64,000 nucleotides of DNA, taken from Zoogloea sp. (lineage in GTDB: Bacteria > Pseudomonadota > Gammaproteobacteria > Burkholderiales > Rhodocyclaceae). Below, piece by piece: positions 27,330 to 36,262 of this stretch. Numbering within the stretch: the stretch's first letter is position 1; every line of letters starts with the position of its first letter. Made by a program: the position numbers and the translations under genes. The stretch lies in NCBI GenBank assembly GCA_016720685.1, contig JADKKC010000022.1, forward strand, positions 24,432 to 88,431. The letters run 5' to 3'. The notes beneath the pieces were generated by a model. It did no database searches, was not told the DNA's origin, and saw only the letters and a list, made by a program, of their open reading frames with translations.

Positions 27330-27866
27330 ATGGACATGAGCGGCTTCGAAGACGACGAACGCCGTCGTGTGACGTCTGCCTTGCACGAGGAAATCGGCCA
27401 GGCGCTGACCGCGCTGCGCGCCAACAATGCCTTTCTGCTGCGCCAGACCGCCGCCCGGCCGGATCTGCACGCCGCCGCGCGGGATGTGGAAATCCAGGGC
27501 GCGCAGATCGCCCGCAGCCTTCACGCGCTGCTGCATCCGGCGCCGCTGCCCGAGGAGGCCGCCCAGGCGCTGCAGCCGCAGCTCCACGAACTGCTGAAAA
27601 GCTGGCAGGATTCCTCCCGCCAGTCGGCCCGCTGCCGGCTTGAAATCCGGCCGCCTCATCTTGTCCTGCCCCGTGACCTCAGCCTGACCCTTTGCCGCAT
27701 GATCCATGAAGCGCTCCAGCACATTGCCCGCCAGGCCCTCACTCGCCCGGTAAGTCTCTCCGTGCGCGTTGCGGATGACGACCCCGCGGTGCTGCGCTGG
27801 GAGCTTGCCAGCGAGTCCCTGTGCCTTGCCGCCAGCCTGCCGCTGGCCACGGAGGGCGCACCATGA
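27330..27866 (+). CDS. Degenerate HisKA_3-type sensor kinase
   Basis: A 178-residue cytoplasmic protein. The N-terminus ERRRVTSALHEEIGQALTAL is the NarL-type kinase dimerisation helix with its phosphoacceptor His. The C-terminal half has LCRMIHEALQHIARQA where an N-box would read EALTNVxRHA, but the Asn is replaced by His, and no G1 or G2 box follows. Kinase activity is therefore doubtful; a phosphatase or docking role is possible. The stop overlaps the start of the regulator gene by four bases. Confidence 0.75.
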   Translation: MDMSGFEDDERRRVTSALHEEIGQALTALRANNAFLLRQTAARPDLHAAARDVEIQGAQIARSLHALLHPAPLPEEAAQALQPQLHELLKSWQDSSRQSARCRLEIRPPHLVLPRDLSLTLCRMIHEALQHIARQALTRPVSLSVRVADDDPAVLRWELASESLCLAASLPLATEGAP

Positions 27867-28501
27867 GCGGCCGCCTGCGCGTCGTGCTGGCGGACGATCA
27901 CGCGGTGGTGCGCACCGGCTATCGGCGCCTGCTCGAACTTGAGGACGACATGGAGGTGGTGGCCGATTTTGGCGACAGCGATGCGGCCTGCGCCTGGTTT
28001 GCCAGCCACGAGGCCGACGTGCTGGTGCTCGATCTGTCGATGCCGGGCCGCGGCGGGCTGGAAACCCTGGTCCGCGTGAAGGCCCGCCAGCCCGGGCTGC
28101 GGGTGCTGGTGTTCTCGATGCACGACAGCCCGGCAATGGTCGGCCAGGCCCTGCAGGCTGGCGCGGACGGCTATCTCACCAAGAGCAGCGAGCCCGATGC
28201 GCTGATCGACGCGGTGCGCAAGGCCGCCCGCGGCGAGCGCCCGCTGTCGCCGGATGTGGCCTCGGCGCTGGTGGCCGATGCCGGCGAGGCCGCGCACCTG
28301 GCCTTGTCACCCCGGGAGTTCGAGATTTTTCGCTTGCTGGCGGCTGGGCGGACGGTGGAGCAGATTGCCGCGCGGCTCTTTCTCAGCGCCAAGACGGTGG
28401 CCAATTACCAGACGTTGGTCCGCCAGAAAACCGGCCTCGCCAGCGTTCTCGACATGTACCGTCACGCCGAAACCCACCGGCTGCTGGACGGCACGGAATA
28501 A
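27863..28501 (+). CDS. NarL/FixJ family response regulator
   Basis: A 212-residue regulator: a receiver domain (1-120) with acidic pocket ADDH, phosphoacceptor Asp in VLVLDLSMPGRGG and Lys in YLTKSSEP, then a LuxR-type HTH (about 145-205, LSPREFEIFRLLAAGRTVEQ and AKTVANYQTLVRQK). It probably controls the receptor or its own operon. Its partner is the degenerate kinase directly upstream. Confidence 0.92.
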   Translation: MSGRLRVVLADDHAVVRTGYRRLLELEDDMEVVADFGDSDAACAWFASHEADVLVLDLSMPGRGGLETLVRVKARQPGLRVLVFSMHDSPAMVGQALQAGADGYLTKSSEPDALIDAVRKAARGERPLSPDVASALVADAGEAAHLALSPREFEIFRLLAAGRTVEQIAARLFLSAKTVANYQTLVRQKTGLASVLDMYRHAETHRLLDGTE

Positions 28502-28555
28502 GGCAGGGAGTCGGGCAAAGAGCGCAGGGCGGGGAACGGTGCCCGCGCCCGGCGC

Positions 28556-29816
28556 CTAATGGTGGGAGTCCTCCAGCGACGCGACAGAGTCGAATTCGCG
28601 CTGGTTGGCTGCGTGCTTGCGCTTGACCATGTACATGGTGCCGGCCACGAACAGGCCGAAGGCGATCACGACGGTGTTGATCGACACGTCCGCGCGGATC
28701 AGCAGCGCGTAGATGCCGGTCATGACCAGGATGGAGATGTTTTCGTTGAAGTTCTGCACGGCGATCGAGTGCCCGGCACCCATCAGGATGTGGCCACGGT
28801 GCTGGAGCAGGGCATTCATCGGTACGACGAAGAAGCCGGAAAGGCCGCCGATCAGCACCATCAGCGCCATCGCCACACCCATGTCGGTGACGAAGATCAT
28901 CACGTTCACGATGACACCCATCGCGATGCCGAGCGGAATCACTCACCGAAGACTTCATCGTCACCATCCGGGCTGCCAGGACGGCGCCGATGGCCACCCC
29001 GATGGCCACCACGCCCTGCAGCATCGAAGCCTTGGACAGATCGAGGTGCAGGGCCTGCTCGGCCCACTTGATCACGATGAACTGCAGCGTGGCGCCGGCA
29101 CCCCAGAACAGGGTGGTGGTGGCCAGCGAGATCTGGCCCAGCTTGTCGCGCCACAGCAGCTTGAGGCAGTGGCTGAAGTCGTGCAGCAGGTAGATCGGGT
29201 TGGACTTGAGCGCCTTGTGATCGACGCCGGTATCCGGCACCTTGAGGTTGAACAGTGCCGCCAGGATGTAAAGCACGCCGACCACGCAGAGGGCCATTTC
29301 GGGCACCGTGTCGATGCCGGTTTCGATCAGCGGAAAATCGAAACCCAGCAGGGACTGGGCGATGGCGGGCTTGATCAGCAGGCCGCCGACGAGGGTGCCG
29401 AGGATGATCGCGCCGACCGTCAGGCCTTCGATCCAGCCGTTGGCAACCACCAGCAGGCGGGACGGCAGGTATTCGGTGAGGATGCCGTACTTGGCCGGGG
29501 AATAGGCCGCCGCACCCAGCCCGACGACGGCGTAGGCCGCCAGCGGATGCAGCCCGACGAACATCAGCGAGCACCCGGCGATCTTGATGCCGTTGCTGAT
29601 CAGCATGACCCGCCACTTGGGCATCGAGTCGGCAAAGGCACCCACAAAAGCCGCCAGCAGCACGTACGACAGCGTAAAGAACAGCTTGAGGAGCGGCTCG
29701 TATTCCTGGGGCGACTGCATCTCCCGGAGTACGTAGATGGATGCGATCAACAGGGCGTTGTCGGCCAGCGCAGAGAAAAACTGCGCCGCCATGATCATGT
29801 AGAAACCGAAGGGCAT
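28556..29816 (-). CDS. lplT: Lysophospholipid transporter LplT (MFS), frameshifted
   Basis: The N-terminal part from ATG 29816 reads MPFGFYMIMAAQFFSALADN and contains LGAAAYSPAKYGILTEYLPS, diagnostic for LplT. It flips lysophosphatidylethanolamine for re-acylation at the inner membrane. At about 28938-28948 (after MVTMKSSV) the frame changes: the last 128 residues, IPLGIAMGVIVNVM to the stop at 28556, lie in another frame and contain SGFFVVPMNALLQHRG, also LplT-like. Two missing bases or one extra base explain the shift. Intact length would be about 420 residues. Divergent to the LysR gene. Confidence 0.82.
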
Positions 29817-29921
29817 CGCTGGGAGACGGAAGCTCGGTGAATTTACGGTGCGCGCTTTATACCACGAAGGCTATGAAGGCTTCTGGCGACAAGATCAATG
29901 TTGTGCTCCAATAGCACTATG

Positions 29922-29938
29922 CATAAACCGGATTTATG
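29922..29938. promoter_or_regulatory. Palindromic operator, probable LysR-type site
   Basis: CATAAA and TTTATG arms (6 bp each, perfect) flank CCGGA, 5 bp before the LysR ATG and about 105 bp before the divergent lplT start. The size and T-N11-A-like form fit autoregulation by the LysR protein. Confidence 0.5.
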
Positions 29939-29942
29939 AACG

Positions 29943-30854
29943 ATGGCTGATCGCCGCCTCCAGGTTTTTCACGCCGTTGCCCGGCACGGATCCTTCACCC
30001 GTGCCGCTGAGGCGCTGTTCATGACCCAGCCGGCCGTGACCTTCCAGATCAAGCAACTGGAAGAACAATTCAACACCCGCCTGTTCGACCGGGGCCACGG
30101 TCGCGTGACGCTCACCGCGGCTGGCGACATGGTCATGGCCTACGCCGAGCGCATCCTCGGGCTGAGCGAGGAACTCGAATCCCGGGTGTCCGAGCTGACC
30201 GGCGAACTGTCGGGCATCCTCCACCTGGGCTCCAGCACCACCATTGCCGGCTACTGGCTGCCCTGCCTGCTCGAGGGCTTCAAGCGGCGCTATCCGCTGG
30301 TCGTGCCGCGGGTATCAGTGGGAAACTCCCATCTGATCGAGAGCCGCGTCATGGATCGTAATCTCGATGTGGGCCTGATCGAGATCGTCACCGAAGAGCC
30401 GACCCTCGACCGGGTTGCCGCCGGGCAGGACGAACTGAAGCTGATCGTCGCCCCCGGCCATCCGCTGGCCGCCGAAAAATCCGTGCGCGCCGACCAGATG
30501 GTGGGCTACCCGCTGCTGCACCGGGAACCCGGCAATGGCATTCGCGATCTGGTGGACCAGTTTTTCATCGCGGCCGGCATTCCGCTCGAAGATCTCAACG
30601 TGACCGCCGAGCTCGGCAGCCTGTCGTCGGTCAAGCACATGGCCGCCCAGGGCTTCGGCATCGCCGTGGCCTCGAGTGCGGCGATCCGCAGCGAGGTTGC
30701 CAGCGGTGCGCTGGTGGGTGTTCCCTTCGCGCCGCCGCTCTACACCCCGCTGGAAGTCATCCTGCTCAAGGACAAGTTCCGCTCGCGGCTGGTGAGCGCT
30801 TTTGCCGGTTTCGTCGTCGAGGAAATCGCCCGTTTGTCGTCTGAAAGAAACTGA
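29943..30854 (+). CDS. LysR family transcriptional regulator
   Basis: A 303-residue LTTR. The wHTH is at 1-60 (HGSFTRAAEALFMTQPAVTF), followed by a linker helix and a two-lobed effector domain (about 90-290). It resembles CbbR/CysL-like regulators in the effector domain, but the ligand is not known. It is divergent to lplT (126-bp gap with a palindromic site) and is followed 10 bp later by alr. The link to alr or lplT is only positional. Confidence 0.9.
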   Translation: MADRRLQVFHAVARHGSFTRAAEALFMTQPAVTFQIKQLEEQFNTRLFDRGHGRVTLTAAGDMVMAYAERILGLSEELESRVSELTGELSGILHLGSSTTIAGYWLPCLLEGFKRRYPLVVPRVSVGNSHLIESRVMDRNLDVGLIEIVTEEPTLDRVAAGQDELKLIVAPGHPLAAEKSVRADQMVGYPLLHREPGNGIRDLVDQFFIAAGIPLEDLNVTAELGSLSSVKHMAAQGFGIAVASSAAIRSEVASGALVGVPFAPPLYTPLEVILLKDKFRSRLVSAFAGFVVEEIARLSSERN

Positions 30855-30864
30855 ATTCCGCACC

Positions 30865-31950
30865 ATGCCCCGTCCCATTCGTGCCTCGATCGATCTCGAG
30901 GCCCTGCGTCACAATTACCTTCTAGCTAAAAACCGGGCCGGCCACGCCAAGGCTTTCGCAGTGGTCAAGGCCAACGCCTACGGCCACGGTCTCGACCGCG
31001 CGATGCGCGCCCTGGGCGAAGTTGCCGATGGTTTCGCGCTGCTCGATCTGGCCGAAGCCCGCGCGCTGCGCGCTGCCGGCATCACCCAGCCGATTGCGCT
31101 GCTCGAAGGCTTCTTCGAGCCGGCCGACATCGCTGAAATCCTTGCGCTCAAGCTCACCCCGGCCATCCACTGCGATGCCCAGCTGGCGATGCTCGAGCGG
31201 GCCCGGCTTGCCGGGCCGATCGACGTGCTTCTCAAGATCAACTCCGGCATGAACCGGCTGGGCTTTAGCGCCGACCGCTTTCCTGCCGCGCTGGCGCAAC
31301 TCCGCGGAATGCCCGCGGTGCGCGACATTACATTGATGACGCATTTTGCCCAGGCTGACGACGAGACCGGCATCGGCGCCCAGATGGATGTGTTCAGGCA
31401 GATCACCGCCGGGCTCAAGCTGCCGCTGTGTCTCGCGAATTCGGCGGCGCTGCTGCGCTTTCCCGAGGCCACTGGTCACATCGTGCGGCCGGGCATCATG
31501 CTCTACGGCGCTTCGCCGATGCCCGATCTGCTGAGCGCCGAAGCCATTGGCCTGCGTCCGGTGATGAGCCTGACGACCGAGATCATCGGCGTGCAGGACA
31601 TTGCCGTTGGCGAGCGGGTGGGTTACGGCGGCACCTTTGAAGCCACCGGCCCGACCCGGGTCGGAGTGGTGGCCTGCGGCTATGCCGACGGTTACCCGCG
31701 TCATGCCCCCACCGGCACGCCCATCCTTGTCGACGGGCGGCGCACGCGCACGCTGGGCCGGGTGTCCATGGACATGCTGGCCTGCGATCTCACCCACCTG
31801 CCGGAGGCCGGCATCGGTTCGCCGGTTACGCTGTGGGGCGAAGGCCTTGCCGCCGACGAAGTGGCCGCAGCCGCCGGCACCATCAGCTACGAATTGTTCT
31901 GCGCCCTTGCAGCCCGCGTGCCGGTTGGCGTGCGGGGAGATGCGGCCTGA
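30865..31950 (+). CDS. alr: Alanine racemase
   Basis: Interconverts L- and D-Ala for peptidoglycan with PLP. The PLP lysine is Lys35 in FAVVKANAYGHG, and the second catalytic residue is the Tyr in ERVGYGGTF. The 361-residue length is normal. The stop overlaps the radA start by one base. Confidence 0.96.
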   Translation: MPRPIRASIDLEALRHNYLLAKNRAGHAKAFAVVKANAYGHGLDRAMRALGEVADGFALLDLAEARALRAAGITQPIALLEGFFEPADIAEILALKLTPAIHCDAQLAMLERARLAGPIDVLLKINSGMNRLGFSADRFPAALAQLRGMPAVRDITLMTHFAQADDETGIGAQMDVFRQITAGLKLPLCLANSAALLRFPEATGHIVRPGIMLYGASPMPDLLSAEAIGLRPVMSLTTEIIGVQDIAVGERVGYGGTFEATGPTRVGVVACGYADGYPRHAPTGTPILVDGRRTRTLGRVSMDMLACDLTHLPEAGIGSPVTLWGEGLAADEVAAAAGTISYELFCALAARVPVGVRGDAA

Positions 31951-33326
31951 TGGCGAAAGTCAGAACGGTGCACGTGTGCTCCGAATGCGGTGGCAAGTCG
32001 CCCCGCTGGCAGGGCCAGTGCCCCCACTGCAATGCCTGGAACACCCTGATCGAATCGGTCGTCGAGCCGGAAGCGCCGGTGGCCAAGCGCTTTGCCGCGC
32101 TGGCCGGCGAGACCAGCCGCCTGCAGACCCTGGCCGACATCAAGCCGCAGGAATCCGCCCGCGTGCCGACCGGCATCGAGGAGTTCGACCGGGTGCTGGG
32201 CGGCGGGCTGGTGCCCGGCGGGGTGGTGCTGATCGGTGGCGATCCGGGCATCGGCAAATCAACGCTGCTGCTGCAGGCCCTGGCGCTGCTCTCGGGGCAC
32301 CTGAAAGCCCTCTACGTCAGCGGCGAGGAATCCGCCGAACAGGTGGCGCTGCGCGCATCGCGCCTGCAACTCGACGCCCACGGCCTGCAGTTGCTGCCCG
32401 AGATCAACCTCGAGCGCATTCTCGGCAACCTGCGCGAGGTCAAGCCCGACGTGGCGGTGATCGACTCGATCCAGACCGTTTATTCCGAAGCGCTCAGCTC
32501 GGCGCCGGGCTCGGTGGCCCAGGTGCGCGAATGCGCGGCCCAGCTCACCCGCTTTGCCAAGCAGAGCGGCACCACGCTGATCATGGTCGGCCACGTCACC
32601 AAGGACGGCACGCTGGCCGGCCCGCGGGTGCTGGAGCACATCGTCGATACGGTGCTGTATTTCGAGGGCGACACCCATTCCAGCTTCCGGCTGGTGCGCG
32701 CCTTCAAGAACCGTTTTGGCGCCGTGAACGAGCTGGGCGTGTTCGCGATGACCGAGAAGGGCCTCAAGGGGGTCAGCAACCCGTCGGCGATCTTCCTCTC
32801 CCAGCACGGCCAGCAGGTGTCCGGCTCGTGCGTGCTGGTCACGCAGGAGGGAACCCGGCCGCTGCTGGTCGAAATCCAGGCGCTCGTCGATAGCGCCCAC
32901 AGCCCGAGTCCGCGGCGTCTCTCGGTTGGCCTTGAGCAGAACCGGCTGGCGATGCTGCTTGCGGTGCTGCACCGGCATGCCGGCGTGGTGTGCTTCGATC
33001 AGGACGTGTTCGTGAACGCAGTGGGCGGCGTCAAGATCGCCGAGCCGGCGGCCGACCTCGCGGTGCTGCTGGCCATCGTCTCCTCGCTGACCAACCGCCC
33101 GCTGCCGCGGGAGCTGGTGGTGTTCGGCGAGGTGGGCCTGGCCGGTGAAATCCGCCCCGCACCCCGCGGGCAGGAGCGCCTCAAGGAGTCGGCCAAGCTG
33201 GGCTTCAAGCTGGCGCTGGTGCCCAAGGCCAACGCACCCAGGCACGACATCCCCGGAATGCGCGTGGTGGCGGTGGAGCGCATCGACGAGGCGCTGGAGC
33301 GTTTGCGCGAGTTGGCGGACGGCTGA
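31950..33326 (+). CDS. radA: DNA repair protein RadA
   Basis: A 458-residue RecA-related ATPase that drives branch migration of recombination intermediates. The N-terminal zinc finger has Cys10, Cys13, Cys24 and Cys27. The Walker A is GGDPGIGKSTLLLQ; the RadA-specific KNRFG motif is in AFKNRFGAVNE. The C-terminal Lon-like domain contains GEVGLAGEIRP. It overlaps the alr stop by one base. Confidence 0.97.
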   Translation: MAKVRTVHVCSECGGKSPRWQGQCPHCNAWNTLIESVVEPEAPVAKRFAALAGETSRLQTLADIKPQESARVPTGIEEFDRVLGGGLVPGGVVLIGGDPGIGKSTLLLQALALLSGHLKALYVSGEESAEQVALRASRLQLDAHGLQLLPEINLERILGNLREVKPDVAVIDSIQTVYSEALSSAPGSVAQVRECAAQLTRFAKQSGTTLIMVGHVTKDGTLAGPRVLEHIVDTVLYFEGDTHSSFRLVRAFKNRFGAVNELGVFAMTEKGLKGVSNPSAIFLSQHGQQVSGSCVLVTQEGTRPLLVEIQALVDSAHSPSPRRLSVGLEQNRLAMLLAVLHRHAGVVCFDQDVFVNAVGGVKIAEPAADLAVLLAIVSSLTNRPLPRELVVFGEVGLAGEIRPAPRGQERLKESAKLGFKLALVPKANAPRHDIPGMRVVAVERIDEALERLRELADG

Positions 33327-33509
33327 GTCACGGTTTTTTGCAGTGCTGCGGCGCGGAAAGCCGCACAAAACGTAGATATTCGTGGCACATCCTGAAAAGA
33401 GCCATGTAAGCTAGCGCCCTGCGGGTGGTGAGGTGTGCAGCTGGCACCAGGCGTCACCTGTGGCGGCTTCTCTGTATCCACCCATTTCTTTCATTACACA
33501 CAAAGAGCT

Positions 33510-33785
33510 ATGAACAAGACTGAATTGATCGATGCGCTGGCTGGCAAGAGTGGTCTGACCAAAGCCGATGCCGGCCGTGCTGTTGACGGCGTCATGGAAA
33601 TCATCTCCGAAGCACTCGGCAAGGGCGAAAGCGTAACCCTCGTCGGTTTCGGCACCTTCTCGGTTGGCGAGCGCGCGGCCCGCGTGGGGCGCAACCCGCA
33701 AACCGGTGCCGAAATCCAGATCGCGGCTTCCAAGCAGCCCAAGTTCTCGGCCGGCTCCAAGCTGAAAGACGCAGTAAACGGCTAA
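33510..33785 (+). CDS. hupB: HU family DNA-binding protein
   Basis: A 91-residue histone-like protein; MNKTELIDALAGKSGLTKAD and the DNA-binding arm GRNPQTGAEIQIAASK are diagnostic. It bends DNA and compacts the nucleoid as a dimer. The 183-bp upstream gap holds its own promoter region, and a strong terminator follows. Confidence 0.96.
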   Translation: MNKTELIDALAGKSGLTKADAGRAVDGVMEIISEALGKGESVTLVGFGTFSVGERAARVGRNPQTGAEIQIAASKQPKFSAGSKLKDAVNG

Positions 33786-33833
33786 GTGCCAGCTTTTCGA
33801 GCGTGCTTCTGCACGCCGCGAAAAACAGAAAAT

Positions 33834-33860
33834 GGCGATCCTTCCGGGTCGCCTTTTTTT
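33834..33860 (+). terminator. Rho-independent terminator of the HU gene
   Basis: GGCGATCC (33834-33841) pairs with GGGTCGCC (33846-33853, one G-U pair) around a TTCC loop and is followed by seven T. Confidence 0.9.
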
Positions 33861-33870
33861 GTTTACGTGA

Positions 33871-34394
33871 CTGGCAAGCGAGGCGGCCACCCGCGCCGCG
33901 GCGGTGCAGGCCGAGGCGGTGCTCAAGACCGACCAGACCAAGCTGTCCAAGGGCACGATCCGTTCGCCGGTAGATGGTGTGGTACTGATGCGCAAGGTCG
34001 AGCCGGGGCAGGCGGTGGTGGAGGCGATGACCATCCCGGTGCTGTTCATGCTGGCCGAAGACCTCGCGCGCATGGAGTTGCGGGTGAAGGTGGATGAAGC
34101 CGACGTGGGCACGGTGAAGCTCGGCCAGCCGGCCAGTTTTGCCGTGGCGGCGTGGCCGGGGCGCAATTTCCCGGCCGCCATCCAGCGCGTGGGCCTCGGT
34201 TCGACCATCACTGACAACGTGGCGACCTACAAAACCGTGCTCACGTGGGCAACGACGACCTGGCCCTGAGGCCGGGCATGACGGCGACGGCCTCCGTCGT
34301 CACCGCCAGCCGCGAGAACGTGTTGCTGGTGCCCAATGCCGCGCTGCGCTTCACTGCGCAGCTCGACCCCATCGACGCGCTGCGCCACGAGTGA
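33871..34394 (+). pseudogene. Remnant of a MacA/HlyD-like efflux adaptor
   Basis: The frame has no start and begins inside the hairpin region with EAATRAAAVQAEAVLKTDQT. The lipoyl/barrel part LSKGTIRSPVDGVVLMRKVE and EDLARMELRVKVDEADVG are typical of MacA-like periplasmic adaptors. At about 34240 the frame breaks (ATTTWP then stop), and the next block NDDLALRPGMTATASV to RHE is in another frame. One missing base before GTGGGC would restore it. The N-terminal helical and membrane part and the partner ABC genes are absent. It is the 3' relic of an efflux operon. Confidence 0.8.
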
Positions 34395-34706
34395 CGGGCG
34401 GAGCTGCAAGCCGTTCCGGGCCGCTGCCCGCGTCGCTTGAAGAAGATCCAGCCCTTCCTGCAAGCCCCGATTCGACGATTTTCCGCGCCTGCGTTTTACA
34501 TGGCTGGCGGCGACGGAATCCCTTCGCCTTTACGCATTCCGGGCGTGTGCCTGCGGTGACGATTGGGTATGTGTCTGAATTTGTGACGGAAATCACGGTT
34601 TTTGTGGGCAATAAGCCGATTTCTTACATAAATATTAGAAACGAAGAAAATGATAAAAACAATATTTTCGATAGAATAAGCTAAGTCAATTTTCGCCCGT
34701 ATTGCA
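34395..34706. other. AT-rich intergenic region
   Basis: A 312-bp gap. The right part (about 34590-34690) is much richer in A and T than the rest of the window and likely carries the promoter for the signalling cluster. No coding frame, RNA or clean operator is visible. Confidence 0.5.
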
Positions 34707-35840
34707 ATGAACCCGATGATGAAGCGCCTCTTCCATACTGTTCGCGACGGAATTTTCATCGTCGGGAGGGACGGCGTCGTGCGTTTCGGGAACGAAGCCG
34801 CCCTGTGCCTGATTCCGTGCCGGGTCGGGGCCGCGATGCCCAACCCGGCGCTGCTGCGGATGATCGAGGTGGTGAATGGCGGCCATGCTGCTGTGCCGCA
34901 CGCGGCCGATATCGAGATTGGTGCGGATTGCCTGGTGGCCGCCGCCGACACGATTCGCGCCCACCTGCTGGCCAGCCCGGTGGGTACCGATTACGTGGTG
35001 ATCCTGCATAACCTGACCGAAGAGCATTTTTACGCCAGCGCCATTGCCAACCTGTCGGGCATGGTGGAGCGGGAGTGCGGTGCGAATCTTGAGCGCTTTC
35101 AGGTGGGGCTGGATGCGCTCTTGCTCAGCATGAACGCCATCGGCGAGCGTGCGCCGGGCCTGGCTGACGAGGCCCGCGACGCGGTGAGCGAAGGGCGCAA
35201 GCTGCTCGATACCCTGCGTCGCCTTGCCGATCTGGCGCGCATCACCGGTGGCGAGCCGATTGCCGACGACGAGCGCATTACGGTGCCCGAGTGGATCAAC
35301 GGCTGCGTGGACCTGCTGCGTCCGGCAGCCAATGTGCGCGGCATGTCGCTGCTGGTGGAGCGCCCCGCCGACGAGATGCCGCCTGTTTATGGCAGCCGTG
35401 CCTGGCTGGGGCGGGCCTTCGGCGAACTGCTCGACAACGCCGTCAAGTACGGGCCGGCGCGTTCCAATGTGCTGGTGAGCTTCAAGCAGAACGGCAACTT
35501 CCTGTTGATCTCGGTGCGCAACTACGGTGATCTCGTGCCGATTCATCTGCGCGAAAGGCTGTTCCAGGTGCTCTACCGGGGACGCAACGCCGAGCGCAAG
35601 GACACGCCGGGTCTTGGGCTCGGCCTTGGCCTGGCCCGCCAGATCGTGCAGATGCACGGTGGCAACCTGACCCTTGCTTCGACTGAGAAGGGCACGACCG
35701 ATTTCACAATTGAATTGCCTACCGGTGCGCCGACTGGCGACGCCAAGGCTCTTGATCTCGCCCAGGCCCAGCGCTATGCGCAGGATCTGGCACGACTGAT
35801 GAATCGAAACAAGCGCAAATCCGAAGGAGCTGAACAATGA
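34707..35840 (+). CDS. Sensor histidine kinase-like ATPase without a clear phosphoacceptor
   Basis: A 377-residue soluble protein. The start has a PAS-like segment (VRDGIFIVGRDGVVRFGNEA). The ATPase domain is clear: N-box FGELLDNAVKYG and G2 box TPGLGLGLGLARQIV. In the helical region between, no His stands in an H-box context (HExxxP-like), so autophosphorylation is uncertain. A tail of about 40 basic and polar residues follows. The stop overlaps the CheY-like gene by four bases, so the pair is co-translated. Confidence 0.82.
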   Translation: MNPMMKRLFHTVRDGIFIVGRDGVVRFGNEAALCLIPCRVGAAMPNPALLRMIEVVNGGHAAVPHAADIEIGADCLVAAADTIRAHLLASPVGTDYVVILHNLTEEHFYASAIANLSGMVERECGANLERFQVGLDALLLSMNAIGERAPGLADEARDAVSEGRKLLDTLRRLADLARITGGEPIADDERITVPEWINGCVDLLRPAANVRGMSLLVERPADEMPPVYGSRAWLGRAFGELLDNAVKYGPARSNVLVSFKQNGNFLLISVRNYGDLVPIHLRERLFQVLYRGRNAERKDTPGLGLGLGLARQIVQMHGGNLTLASTEKGTTDFTIELPTGAPTGDAKALDLAQAQRYAQDLARLMNRNKRKSEGAEQ

Positions 35841-36226
35841 AATCGATCGTATTGGTGGTCGAGGACCAGCCGGACATCCGCAAGCTGATTCGCATGACCC
35901 TGGATTTCGGCGACTTTGAAGTTCATGAAGCCGAGAACGGTGTCAGCGGGCTGCGCATGCTGGGAGCGGTGCGGCCGAACATCGTGCTGCTCGACGTGAT
36001 GATGCCGGGCGAGCTGGATGGCTTTCAGGTGTGCCGGAAGATCAAGGAAGCCAGCGAAACCGGCGGCACGATGGTGGTGATGCTGACCGCCCGCGGCCAG
36101 CAGGCCGACCTCAACGCCGGGCGCGACGCGGGCGCCGACGCTTATCTCACCAAACCCTTCAGCCCGCTGGAACTGATCGACAAGGTGGAAAGCCTGCTCG
36201 AGCAGCAGGCCCGGGAAACTGTCTGA
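35837..36226 (+). CDS. CheY-like single-domain response regulator
   Basis: A 129-residue receiver domain with no output domain: acidic pair in VVEDQPD, phosphoacceptor Asp in IVLLDVMMPG, Thr in VMLTARG and Lys in YLTKPFSP. It is probably a phosphorelay or a diffusible regulator among the kinases at 34707 and 37482 and the HD-GYP protein. Confidence 0.92.
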   Translation: MKSIVLVVEDQPDIRKLIRMTLDFGDFEVHEAENGVSGLRMLGAVRPNIVLLDVMMPGELDGFQVCRKIKEASETGGTMVVMLTARGQQADLNAGRDAGADAYLTKPFSPLELIDKVESLLEQQARETV

Positions 36227-36262
36227 GCACGCTCACAAGCCTTCTGTTTATTTGGGATTCCC

